Source of the DNA: Hexactinellida sp. DTS-2022
Lineage: Eukaryota > Porifera > Hexactinellida
Reading direction: 5' to 3'
Assembly (NCBI GenBank): GCA_028753945.1
Contig: JAPNXP010000010.1
Coordinates: 5,149,042 to 5,213,041, forward strand
Length of the DNA: 64,000 nucleotides
Shown here: in pieces, positions 23,150 through 36,367 of the stretch
Layout: every line of letters begins with the position of its first letter
Numbering within the stretch: the stretch's first letter is position 1
Notes under the pieces: generated by a model
Seen by the model: only the letters and a program-made list of their open reading frames with translations
Told to the model about the DNA's origin: nothing
Database searches by the model: none
Position numbers and translations under genes: made by a program

Positions 23150-23745
23150 AGTTAGTTATTTATTGAAATCTCGTTATAACGAAGTGCTTGGGACCTGTAA
23201 ATCCCTTCGCTATATTCGGATACTCGTTATAAGCGGATAATTAATACATTGTATTTAGAGCTCTAGGGTAAATATCCATTTTGTTAAAGCGGTTATTTCG
23301 TTATATCCGACAGTATAACGGGAGTTTAATAAATTCATCCGTGATATTCTCTAAAACTGAATGCAAATGTCAAAAAATATTTAATTCTCAATGCACGCTA
23401 GGTCGTGTCCAGGAATGGCATCACACAAAATATTTAGCGCCTAAGTTATTGACACCTGGGTGCTGTTTTTGTGTTCAAAGTTTATGTGGCGTACGCAAAC
23501 AAATCCCAATAGAATCTCTTTTTTAACGTGTAAGATATCGCAATGATAGATGTAAGAAATAAAAATATTCAAAGAGCTAAATAATTGCTTAAGATCTATT
23601 AATCGATATATATTCGATAAGATGGAAGGATCTTATGCAGTTAGTTAGCTCTTTGCATTTTATCAAAGTAAAATATGAGATTAAATCTGACAAGTTAACC
23701 ACCGTATTAAGCAATCTGTAAGATATTAATGTTGGACACACATTG

Positions 23746-23752
23746 TATAAAT
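23746..23752 (+). promoter_or_regulatory. Possible TATA box of the lectin/7TM receptor gene
   Basis: TATAAAT lies 48 nt upstream of the ATG at 23794. Spacing would allow a short 5' leader. Sequence-only inference. Confidence 0.3.
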
Positions 23753-23793
23753 TGCACAAATTGAAGAATTAATTCAAACACTGTTTATTCAAA

Positions 23794-23857
23794 ATGAAAA
23801 TACTATCAATATTGGCTATTATTCTCTATTTGGGGATATTTTCACAACAAACAACAG
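23794..23857 (+). CDS. Exon 1: signal peptide of the lectin/7TM receptor
   Basis: ATG is followed by a 21-residue hydrophobic sequence beginning MKILSILAIILYLGIF and ending in a polar QQTT, a classic signal peptide. It stops at CAG|GTAAAC, a good donor site in phase 1, which matches the phase-1 acceptor of the lectin exon. Confidence 0.65.
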
Positions 23858-26800
23858 GTAAACATATAATTTTTTTAAATATATTTGCTATGTTAGAGCA
23901 TAGATACGTTAAGTATTCATTAAATGATTATTTGTAACATGATAGACAATCTCATAATATGAAGGGAATCTGAGCTCTATTTCTAAAATATATATTTATT
24001 AGACATTCAGTACATACTTTTATGTCCCAATATTTCTAAAAATAATTATTAATATCACTCAAAATACATGATTTCTTTATTTAATCACATATTTGCATAT
24101 TATCACAGAATAAATACGACAATTTGTTTGTTAATATTTTTTGGATCAAATATATATAATTAACAATGTTCAATAATGTAATGTCACTATTAATGATATA
24201 ATTTAGGCCAAAGTGTGGTGCAAAATACACTATGTCGTGTAATGTCGGGTTGAAATAATCCACTTTTCAAAACTTAGTTTAACTACTGATTAGGAAGTAC
24301 AGTCGACTCAGCTTAATAGAGTCACCTCGGGACCAGGTTACTTTGACCCGATTAAGCGGGGAAATCTATTAGCCGAAAATATTTTTAGTCAAACTGTCAT
24401 TCCGTCCTATAAATCCTGTGAAATTTTGACCCCATTAAGCGGATAAATCTATTACCCGGTGGCTCTATTATTAAGCGGAGTCGACTGCATATTTCAATGC
24501 TATATTTATATGTAAATGTCTTGCCACAATAACAAATTTATATCGATATTCCAAATTATTGTTGGATGCATTTTCTATATAGTGTCTTACAAAAACAGAC
24601 AGTAGCTATATGTAAAGCTATGGCATTAAATACTGTATTATAGCCCTAAGGCCCTAAGGTTAATACCGTCTCAGATCAGATGTTTACTGCGGTGGTTGAA
24701 TCCTGGTTAATCACTTTACTATCAATCTTCTCATTTGTATCTATGCAAGCTGTTAAATACACACGCATTAATATTCCTTCATTTTAGAGTTAGGAATATG
24801 TTAGAAATTTGAAATGTGATTGGATAATGGATATAAGACTTATTAGTTATTTTACAGTAATTTTGAGTTAAACTATGGTTAATGGAATACGTAGATCAAT
24901 GAATTAAATTAAATATATAAAATTATCCGTATATAACTGTCCAATTTTGAATAATAATATCCATTTTTTACTGTGCCGACTATACTATAGTATAGTGGCC
25001 CAGTATTGGAATCACTGCCTTTATTATTTTTATTACTGTGCCGACTATACTATAGTATAGTGGCCCAGTATTGGAATCACTGCCTTTATTACTGTGCCGA
25101 CTATACTATAGTATAGTGGCCCAGTATTGGTCTTAGTGCTTTGGTTATAATAATAATAATAATACTGTGCCGACTATACTATAGTATAGTGGCCCAGTTC
25201 TAATCTTACTGCCTTGGTTATTACTGTGCCGACTATACTATAGTATAGTGGCCCAGTATTGGTCTTAGTGCTTTGGTTAGTTATTATTACTGTGCCGACT
25301 ATACTATAGTATAGTGGCCCAGTATTGGTCTTAGTGCTTTGGTATATTATTATTACTGTGCCGACTATACTACAGGATAGTGGCCCAGTTCTAATCTTAC
25401 TGCCTTGGTTAGTTATTATTACTGTGCCGACTATACTATAGTATAGTGGCCCAGTTCTAATCTTACTGCCTTGGTTATTACTGTGCCGACTATACTATAG
25501 TATAGTGGCCCAGTATTGGTCTTAGTGCTTTGGTTAGTTATTACTGTGCCGACTATACTATAGTATAGTGGCCCAGTTCTAATCTTACTGCCTTGGTTAA
25601 TATTATTAGTCCGTAGATCGTGCACAGAACAGAGTTTTGTAAACTAAGAGCCCAAATTTTCACGATATGTGTCTCATGGGTTACAGATGTGCACCTGGGG
25701 TCAAAAAAAATTATTACAAATTTTTGGCTACATTTTTGCACCTGTTTAATATTAGAAAAAGAACAATAAATAGTGCGCGTATATTTAATTTATATGCATT
25801 CGATAGAGAATTAAATTCTACACCTTTTCACAGTGCACGAATTTTTAAATTGAGTTTCGTTTGTGCCACAATTGAGTTGCAAGTTTCCTTTGTTTACTAA
25901 CACTTCAGTTCAATTGAAGTGTTAAATCGAATTCTATTGTTTCAACTTGTGATAATTATATTGATTCAACTTGTGAGATCGAGTAGGCTTCTATTTTCCA
26001 ATTGAAAAAAAAGATTATATATTTCACAGCAACGACAGATTATGTGATTATATTTAATTCTGCGAGAATATTATTGCACTGTTAATATACTCACGTAATT
26101 AATTATAATTAATTCAGTCAGTATATGACTTATATAGATGCTTATAATTTGTTTTTAAGGGGTTATCGAGAGTGCGGAATTGAAATTTGATAACCAAATT
26201 AATTAATTAATTATTCATGACAAAATAATTTAACTTAATAATTGTAAGTTGACATTGAAATTGGTGTTAAATTATAAATAATATTAATTATTATTTATAC
26301 TAATTAATTAAATATCATAAATCTGAGAAATCAAATAAGATAGAAACAAACTTCCAATTTATCCATTGATCTTTATGCCACGTAACACCTCTACAAATGG
26401 GTCTTGACACCTTGAGGTGATGATGAAATCGTCAAAAAAATGTGTTTTTACAATTTTCTTAATTCGATATTTAAAATGGGTTAGTTGATGTTGGGTGATG
26501 ACCCAACACTCACAAAAAAATGCTGAGTCATCAGCTATTATAATCTACTCAAACTTGAATATCTCTAAAATTAAGTGATCTAAATGGAAACTTCCACCAC
26601 TCTAAGGGTCGATGCCTTCTGTAACACCTTTTTGAAATAATTTAACACCATCATAGTGATGATGACATGGCGATAAAAAAATCCAAAATTGCAGCTGTGC
26701 CGACAGCATGTTTCATTGGAGGCACTATCAATAAGCCACCACCAAAATATAGTGCCACCAAATGAACATGGGTCGGCACAGGCTGCAATTTTGGATTTTT

Positions 26801-29800
26801 ATTTTTATTATTATTATTATTATTATTATTTATCCGTAGCCACTCCACAGAACAGAGTTGTATCAATCAAGAGCCCAAATTTTTAGGATGGGTGTCTCAT
26901 GGGTTACAGATGTGCACCTGGGGTCAGGATTTTTAATTAACAAATTTTGGACACATTTTTAACACCTTTCAAAATTTGTCTGGTCTATAACTCAAAATAT
27001 GTTTTACTAAACGCACAATTTTTATTTCATATTTGGATTTACCATAAAATTCTGCGTCTGATGGGAGAAGAAATCTTTCAATAAAGGGGTCAATTTCTGC
27101 CATAAATGGGGGTTGAAATTTCTTTGTTACTCACACTTCAATTTCAGTAAAGTGTTAAATCTAATTCTATTGTTTCAACTTGTAATAATTATATTGATTT
27201 AACTTGTTAAATCCTACTCTAGTGATTCAACTTGCGATAATTATATTGATTTAACTTATAAATTCCAGCTGGCTTCTATTTAATTCTAGCATTACTATAC
27301 AATGGATTAAATAAAATATTATAATATAAGGAATTTGTTGACTTAATTCAACTTAACCGTGGATAACATTGCTAAAATAAATAACTAATAATATAATGTA
27401 TTATCAATACATAATGAATGAATGGCATGGCATTAAACTCAAGATGGTTTATGATAGAACCGTTAAGATTTTACATTCCACAACAACGACAGATTAAGTG
27501 ATTATATTTATTTCGGCGAGAATATTCTTGCACAATTAATGTACGGACGTAACTAATTATAATTAATTACTTTTGTATTTAACTTATAGACGGTTCCAAT
27601 TGGATTATTGGGGTTATCGAGTGCGCTGAATTCAAATATGATAGTGAAATTCGATTTAAATTAATAATAAGAGCAAATAATTGAACTTTATTTATTTTGC
27701 TGTACATAATGATGGTGTTAAATTATTAATTTATTAATTAAATATTTATACTAATTAGCTAAATTTCATTAATCTCAGAGATGATACAAGATAGAAATAA
27801 ACTTTCAATTTATCAATTGGTCCTTATGCCAAGAACCACCTATACAAGTGGGTCTTGACACATTGAGGTGATGATGACATCGTCAAAAAAATGTTCTTTT
27901 AAAATTTTGTGAATTAAATAATTCGCATGGGTTGATGGAGTTGGGTGAATACCCAACACGCACTTTAAAAATGCTGAGTCATCACAGATTATATTGTACT
28001 GAAACTTGAATATCTCTCTAATGAAGTGAGCTAGATGGAAACTTGTACCACTCTAAGGGTCGTAGCCTTCTGAAACACCTTTCTGAAATAATTTAACACC
28101 TTTATAGTGATGATGACTTGGCAAAAAAAATCCAAAATTGCAGCCTGTGCTGACAGCATGTTCCATTGGAGGCACTATCAATAAACCACCAACAAAATAT
28201 AGTGCCACCAGTAACATGCGTCGGCACAGGCTGCAATTTTGGATTTTATTATTATTAGTCCGTAGATCGTCCACAGAACAGAGTTTTATTAACTAAGAGC
28301 CCAAATTTTCAAGATATGTGTCTCATGGGTTACAGATGTGCACCTGGGGTCACGATTTTTTATTACATTTTTTTGGACACATTTTTGCACCTGTTTAATA
28401 TTGAAAAAGGAACAATAAATAGTACCCGAAAATTAAATTAATTTGCATTCGATAGAGAATTAAATTCTACACCTTTTCACAGTGCACGAATTTTCAAATT
28501 GTACTTAGTTTGTGCCACAATTGAGTTGCATGTTTCCTTTGTTTACTAACACTTCAGTTCAATTGAAAGTGTTAAATCAAATTCCATTGTTTCAACTCGT
28601 TATTATTATATTGATTCAACTTGTGAGATCGAGTAGGCTTCTATTTTCCAATTGAAAAAAAAGATTATATATTTCACAACAACGACAGATTATGTGATTA
28701 TATTTACTTGTGCGAGAATATTATTGCACTATTAATATACTGACGTAATTAATTATAATTAATTCAGTCAGTATATTACCTATATACTAGATGCTTATAA
28801 TTTGTTTATTAGGGGTTATCGAGAGTGCGGAATTGAAATTTGATAACCAAATTAATTAATTAATTATTTATGACAAAATAATTTAACTTAATAATTGTAA
28901 GTTGACATTGAAATTGGTGTTAAATTATAAATAATGTTAATAATTATTTATGCAAATTAATTAAATATCATAAATCTCAAAGATCATAGAAGATAGAAAC
29001 AAACTTTCAATTTATCAAATGGTCCTTATGGCACGTGCCACCTATGCAAGTGGGTCTTGACACCTTGAGGTGATGATGACATCGTTAAAAAAATGTGTTT
29101 TACAATTTTGTTAATTCGACATTTAAAATAGGTTAGTTGGTGTTGGATGATCCCCAGGCCTTCATCTGGGTGCGCAGCGCGCACCCAGGGGTGCGTTATT
29201 TTAAGGAAAATGTTGGAAGGGTGCGTTAAATTGAATCAATTTGGGTGCGCAATGCGCACCCAGAATATCTTTAATACTAATTTTGGTCTTTTTTTTGGCA
29301 AATCTACTATTTTTTGGTAAATTTGGGTGCGCGATTGTAAAAAAAACATTACCTAGGGTGCGCGGATCTCTTAGGGCTAGATGAAGGCCTGGTGATGACC
29401 CAACACTCACATAAAAAATGCTGAGTCATCACAGATTATATTCTACTGAAATACCTTTGTGAAATAATTTAACACCTTCATAGTGATGATGACCATGCGA
29501 AAAAAAATCCAAAATTGCAGCTTGTGCCGACAGCATGTTCCTTTGGAGGCACTATCAATAAACCACCAACAAAATATAGTGCCACCAAAGGAACATGCGT
29601 CGGCACAGGCTGCAATTTTGGATTTTTTTTTATCCGTAGCCTCTCCACAGAACAGAGTTTTATTAACTAAGAGCGCAAATTTTCAGGATATGTGTCTCAT
29701 GGGTTACAGATGTGCACCTGGGGCCACGATTTTTTATTACATTTTTTTGGACACATTTTTGCACCTGTTTAATATTGAAACAGGAACAATAAATTGTACC

Positions 29801-32800
29801 CGAATATTACATTTATATGCATTCGATAGATAATTAAATTCTACACCTTTTCACAGTGCACGAATTTTCAAATTGTACTTAGTTTGTGCCACAATTGAAT
29901 TGCAAGTTTCCTTTGTTTACTAACACTTCGGTGCAATTGAAAGTGTTAAATCTAATTCTATTGTTTCAACTCGTTATTATTATATTGATTCAACTTGTGA
30001 GATCGAGTAGGCTTCTAATTTCCAATTGAAAAAAAAGATTATATATTTCATAACAACGACAGATTATGAGATTATATTTACTTCTGCGAGAATATTATTG
30101 CACTGTTAATATACTGACGTAATTAATTATAATTAATTCAGTCAGTATATGACTTATATAGATGCTCCCAATTTGTTTATTAGGGGTTATCGAGTGTGCG
30201 GAATTGAAATTTGATAGCCAAATTAATTAATTTATTATTTATGACAAAATAATTAAACTTAATAAATATAAGTTGACATTGAAATTGGTGTTAAATTACA
30301 AATAATATTAATAATTATTTATACTAATTAATTAAATATCATAAATCTCAAAGATCATAGAAGATAGAAACAAACTTTCAATTTATCATTTGGTCCTTAT
30401 GGTACGTGCCACCTATACAAGTGGGTCTTGACACCTTGAGGTGATGATGACATCGTTAAAAAAATGTGTTTTACAATTTTGTTAATTCGACATTTAAAAT
30501 GGGTTAGTTGGTGTTGGGTGATGACCCAACACTCACAAAAAAATGCTGAGTCATCAGCTATTATATTCTACTCAAACTTGAATATCTTTGAAATGAAGTG
30601 AACTAAAACTAAACTTCCACCACTCTAAGGGTCGATGCCTTATGTAACACCTTTTTGAAATAATTTAACACCTTCATAGTGATGATGACATGGCGGATAA
30701 AAAATCCAAAATTGCAGCCTGTGCCGACAGCATGTTCCTTTGGAGGCACTATCAATAAACCACCAACAAAATATAGTGCCACCAAAGGAACATGCGTCGG
30801 CACAGGCTGCAATTTTGGATTTTTATTATTTTTTTTTCTCCGTAGATGGTGCCCTGGCCAGAGCTTAATTGTTGATGGGCTGAAACTTGGCATGTAGGTG
30901 CGATGGGACCGTCTAATTTGCACCTGTGGTTACGATTTTTGATTAACAAATTTTGGACACATTTTTGACACCTTTCAAAATTTGTCTGGTCCATCACTAA
31001 AATATGTTTTACTAAACCCCCAAATTTTATTTCATATTTGGATTTACCATAAAATTCTGCGTCTGATGGGAGAAGAAATCTTTCAATAAAGGGGTCAATT
31101 TCTGCCATAAATTGGGGTTGAAATTTCTTTGTTACTCACACTTCAATTTCAGTAAAGTGTTAAATCTAATTCTATTGTTTCAACTTGTAATAATTATATT
31201 GATTTAACTTGTTAAATCCTACTCTAGTGATTCAACTTGCGATAATTATTTTGATTTAACTTATAAATTCCAGCTGGCTTCTATTTAATTCTAGTATTAC
31301 TAGTATACAATGGATTAAATAAAATAATATAATATAAGGAATTTGTTGACTCAACTCAACCAACCATGGATTACATTGCTAAAATACATGACTAATAATA
31401 TAACTTATTATCAATACATAATGAATGAATGGCATTAATTAAGATTTTACATTCCACAACAACGACAGATTAAGTGATTATATTTATTTCGGCGAGAATA
31501 TTCTTGCACAATTAATGTACTGACATAATTAATTATAATTAATTCCTTTTGTATTTAACTTATAGACGGTTCCAATTGGATTATTGGGGTTATCGAGTGC
31601 GTGGAATTCAAATATTATAGTGAAATTCGACTAAATTAATAATAAGTGCAAATAATTGAACTTCATTTATTTTGCAGTACATAATAATGGTGTTAAATTG
31701 TTAATAAATTAATAATTACTAGCCCTTCGGTCTCGGTCGCTTCGCGACGGATCACTCTCTCACAAAAGTCGCTTCGCGACTTTTGTTCGTTCGTGTTAGG
31801 CACTACGCGATACAATTAACGGCCGCTTCGCGGCCTTTCCCTTCCCAAAAAGCTATAATATTACTAATGAGTTCACCTGTGGCTAGTGAATTACACACTG
31901 TGACTTAATAACGCGTGCCTAAAATTAAATTTTGGGTTGTGATTACTGTAATTTGTTTGGGGAATTATGTTGAGTAAGTTATTCTCATTGCTCAATAGTT
32001 ATTAAGTATTAGTTAATTAATAGCTCAATGATTCTTAAGGGTAGCTCGTTCAGCTATATTAAAGGTTAGCTTGTTAGCTCAATTAAATTGAGACATGTGG
32101 TTGGTAAATTATACGCAATTAATTATTTCAGTAAATTGTATTGCAAAGTAATTTACTAACTCTGGGTGTAATCTCTCCATAATAATGGTTTAAAGAGGAG
32201 TTGCAAAATATTTGATTTAATAGTAATAAACATTTATAGATCTCACCATAAACAATTCATTTTGCAGGAGCTGGGTTAGTGAATTATTTAATTTAATTGA
32301 TAGCAATAATTAACATAATAAATCCCATCGTTAGGCAGAACCAAAATCTTAGATTACTTAACTTAATTCATTTCTAGTAGAAATCCTAGGTTCCATTGAT
32401 AGTCTTATTATGGAAGCCAATATAGGTGTAATAAATAAATAATGCATTCGAGACTCTTAGCGCATTCTTTGTTAACAAACAAATCAGATTGATAGTAATA
32501 TTATGCATACTTATGTCATTGACGTAAGCTAAATACATCACGAATAGAAATAAACTGATGGAAGCCAAACTGGATTAATCAAGTATGAAATTTCGGAAAT
32601 AATGTAGGTGAAGATTAAATCATCAAACCTCAATATATGCAATGATGCAGCAATAGGAGGTTACATTTTTGTTATTGCCTGGCGCAGATTAAGTGCGATA
32701 ATTATAAAAATTTCTAGAGACATGCAATACATTCTGTTTTATAATGTGACAAAATTATTTGTCGATTGAACCAAAAATGTAAGAGCTGAATCCAAATTAG

Positions 32801-35800
32801 TTCCTACGTGACGTCACATTCCCATAAATTGGTATACGTGTGTCTCATTGCATGTTGTGTTATTATCGAACATTGTGGGCGAATCGAATAAAAACTGAAT
32901 GAGTTATCCCCAAATATGTGCTTTTATGACGTCATAATCCCGTTATTTCGCTTAGAAAACCAATAGATCGTTGTCAGCGTGTAAAATTACCCCTGTATGC
33001 CAATTTTCAGCTTTCTAGGACTCGTAGTCTTTCCTATTAATTCTGGACAAACACACACACAAACACACACTTGCACTTTGCTATACCTGTGTTGGTACGA
33101 TACACTATTTATGGTTGATTAGTGCAGGGACTAATTAATTAACTGTGTCACAATCAGAAGTAAAATGGGAATTCGTGAACTGCTATCAGGTGTAGAAATT
33201 TAGTGTACGTCTAATGATTTGAATTTTCTACAGATCGGAGAAAAATTGGGAAGCTAGTACAAAATATCTGTTTTTTGCAACCGTGACGTCATAATCCCGT
33301 TATTTCGCTTAGAAAACCAAAAGATCGTTGTCGCAGTACAAAGTTACCCCTGCATGCCAATTTTCAGCTTTCTAGGACTCGTAGTCTTTCCTATTAATTC
33401 TGGACAAACACACACACACACACACACAAACAAACAAACAAACAAACAAACACACAACAATTCCGCTTTTAATATACAGATTTGTACTAATTTGATTCAT
33501 GGAATTAATCTCAGAGATTATACAAGCTAGAAACAAACTTCAAATTTATCAATTGATCCATATGCCACCTAACACCTCTACAAATGGGTATTGACACCTT
33601 GAGGTGATGATGACATCGTCAAAAAAAGGTGTTTCTATAATTTTGTGAATTCTATATTTCGAATGGGTTGGTTGGTGTTGGGTGATCACCCAACACGCAC
33701 ATAAAAAAATGCTGACTCATCACTTAATATATCTATATTATTAAATCTCGATTGTTGTGTGTGTGTGTGTGTGTTGTCCGGATTATATTAAAGTGATGGG
33801 GGAATAGAAACCGCAATTAATATTGGGATATAAACTAACTTTCAAACAAGTATGCTGAACACGAATTTCGCGTTTATAAATTTCTCATATGAATATTTGT
33901 TGTTGTTGTTTACACAAAATAGGTAAACAAATTAATGAAAATTCAAAATCAACCTAGAAGTTAGCTTTCAACGGGTATTATAGGTAAACAAGTATGCTGA
34001 ACACGATTTTCGCGTGTATAAATTTCTCATATTAATATTTTTTGTTGTTGTTTACACAAAATAGGTAAACAAATTAATGAAAATTCAAAATCAACCTAGA
34101 AGTTAGCTTCCAACGGGTATTATAGGTAAACAAGTATGCCGAACACGAATTTCGCGTTTATAAATTTCTCATATTAATATTTGTTGTTGTTGTTTACACA
34201 AAATAGGTAAACAAATTAATGAAAATTCAAAATCAACCTAGAAGTTAGCTTTCAACGGGTATTGTAGGTAAACAAGTATGCTGAACACGAATTTCGCGTT
34301 TAAATTTTATAATATGAATATTTGTTGTTGTTGTTGTTGTTGTTTACTCAAAATAGCTAAACAATTTAATGAAAATTCAAAATCAACCTAGAAGTTAACT
34401 TTCAATAGGTATTATAAGTAAACAAGTGTGCTGAACACGAATTTCGCATTTATAAAATTCTAATATGAGTCTTTGTTGTTGTTGTTGTTTACACAAATAG
34501 GTAAACAAATTAATGAAAATCAAAATCATAACGTCCCTATCTACCATTTCCATGGTAGAAAATGTGAGGAGTAAGGCCGCATAGCGGCCGTTAACTTGAG
34601 GTGCGTAGCACCGATCTGTCGCAAAGCGACCGAGACCGAAGGGCTCGTTCTACTGAAACTTGAATATCTTTGAAATGAAGTGAGCTAAAACGAAACTTCC
34701 AACTTACTAAGGGTCATTGCCTTTTGAAACACCTTCTGAAATAATTTAACACCTTCATAGTGATGATGACATGGCAAAAAAAATCCAAAATTGCAGCAGT
34801 GCTGACAGCATGTTCCTTTGGAGGCACTATCAATAAACCTCCACCAAAATATAGTGCCACCAAAGGAACATGCGTCGGCACAGCTGCAATTTTGGATTTT
34901 ATTATTATTATTATTTCTCCGTAGACGGTACCCTGGCCAGAGCTTTATAGTTAATTGGGCTGAAACTTGGCATGTAGGTGCGGTTGGACCGTCTAATTTG
35001 CACCTGTGGTTACGATTTTGATTAACCAATTTTGGACACATTTTTGACACCTTTCAAAATTTGTCTGGTCCATAACTAAAAAGATGTTTTACTAAACCCC
35101 CAAATTTTATTTCATATTTGGATTCACCATAAAATTCTGCGTCTGATGGGAGAAGAAATTTTTCAATAAAGGGGTCAATTTCTGCCATAAATGGGGGTTG
35201 AAATTTCTTTGTTTACTCACACTTCAATTTCAGTAAAGTGTTAAATCTAATTCTATTGTTTCAACTTGTAATAATTATATTGATTTAACTTGTTAATTAA
35301 ATCCTACTCTAGTGATTCAACTTGCGATAATTATATTGATTAACTTATAAATTCCAGCTGGCTTCTATTTAATTCTAGTATTACTATACAATGGATTAAA
35401 TAAAATAATATAATACAAGGAATTTGTTGACTCAACTCAACCAACCATGGATAACATTGCTAAAATAAATAACTAATAATATAACTTATTATCAATACAT
35501 AATGAATGAATGTTATTAAACTCAAGATGGTTTATGATAGAAACTAACTTCAAATTTATCTACCGTTCCTTGTGACTCCGACCAATTAACAAATGGTTCT
35601 TCACACCTTGGGCGTTGATGACTTGGCGAAAAAAATCCAAAATTGCAGCCTGCGCCGACAGCATGTTCCTTTGGAGGCACTATCTATAAACCACCAACAA
35701 AATATAGTGCCACCAAAGGAACATGCGTCGGCACAGGGTGCAATTTTGGATTTTATTTTATTCATTGAAATTTGATCATGATTTTTCAATCGTGTTGGCC

Positions 35801-36279
35801 AGGAATTGTAATGTGTTAATAATATAGATTGATTATATAAGTAATAAACAGCTTTTTATTAAGTGAAACTTATTTAGGTCTTAACATTGTTCACTATGAA
35901 TGTCAATCCTCAAATTCTTACTGCTTTACTATCAGTGAAGAGAAAGTTAACTGGGTTACTGCTAATGCTACTTGTGTACAGCAAGGAGGAAGATTAGTTG
36001 AGAATATATACAATTGGATAAATGCATTCATTAAAGCTAATAATGGAGGAGATTATTGGACTGGATATAGGAGAGTGGGGGACACTTGTGAATTTCAATC
36101 GACAGATGGATATACATTTCCAGATTATTATCAGATTTATTGGAAGGAGAATCATCCACTGTATGGTAATGACTGCGTGAGATTTGATGGAGAGAGCATT
36201 AAGTTTCTATCGTTAGACTGCAGCACTAGTCATACTGCGGTTTGTCGTATTGGTAAGTATCTATATATAAAAAAGACAA

Positions 36280-36367
<88 letters not shown>

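Larger units (their letters stand above)
25605..35760. repeat. Tandem composite repeat with six hairpin modules (intron 1)
   Basis: Units of roughly 1.1-1.3 kb recur at about 25605, 26830, 28255, 29630, 30838 and 34915. Each contains blocks such as GTGTCTCATGGGTTACAGATG or a variant start (GCCCTGGCCAGAGCTT), a GTTGGGTGATGACCCAAC palindrome, and a terminal hairpin. The hairpins lie at 26681-26796, 28130-28244, 29507-29623, 30704-30820, 34783-34896 and 35635-35751. Each has arms of about 48 bp (ATCCAAAATTGCAGCCTGTG...) and a loop of about 20 nt. Two unit types and hybrids between them indicate unequal exchange or conversion. Helitrons split two units. Small frames inside are by-products of the palindromes. 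Confidence 0.88.

Noticed and set aside
24970-25600. Regularly spaced palindromic repeats resembling a CRISPR array
   Set aside because: Introns and animal genes show a eukaryotic genome; spacers are short, variable in length and related to each other, and no cas genes are present.
26651-35789. Several frames of 60-120 residues in the receptor intron
   Set aside because: They share the same peptide pieces because they read through the hairpin modules of the composite repeat; none shows independent coding features.
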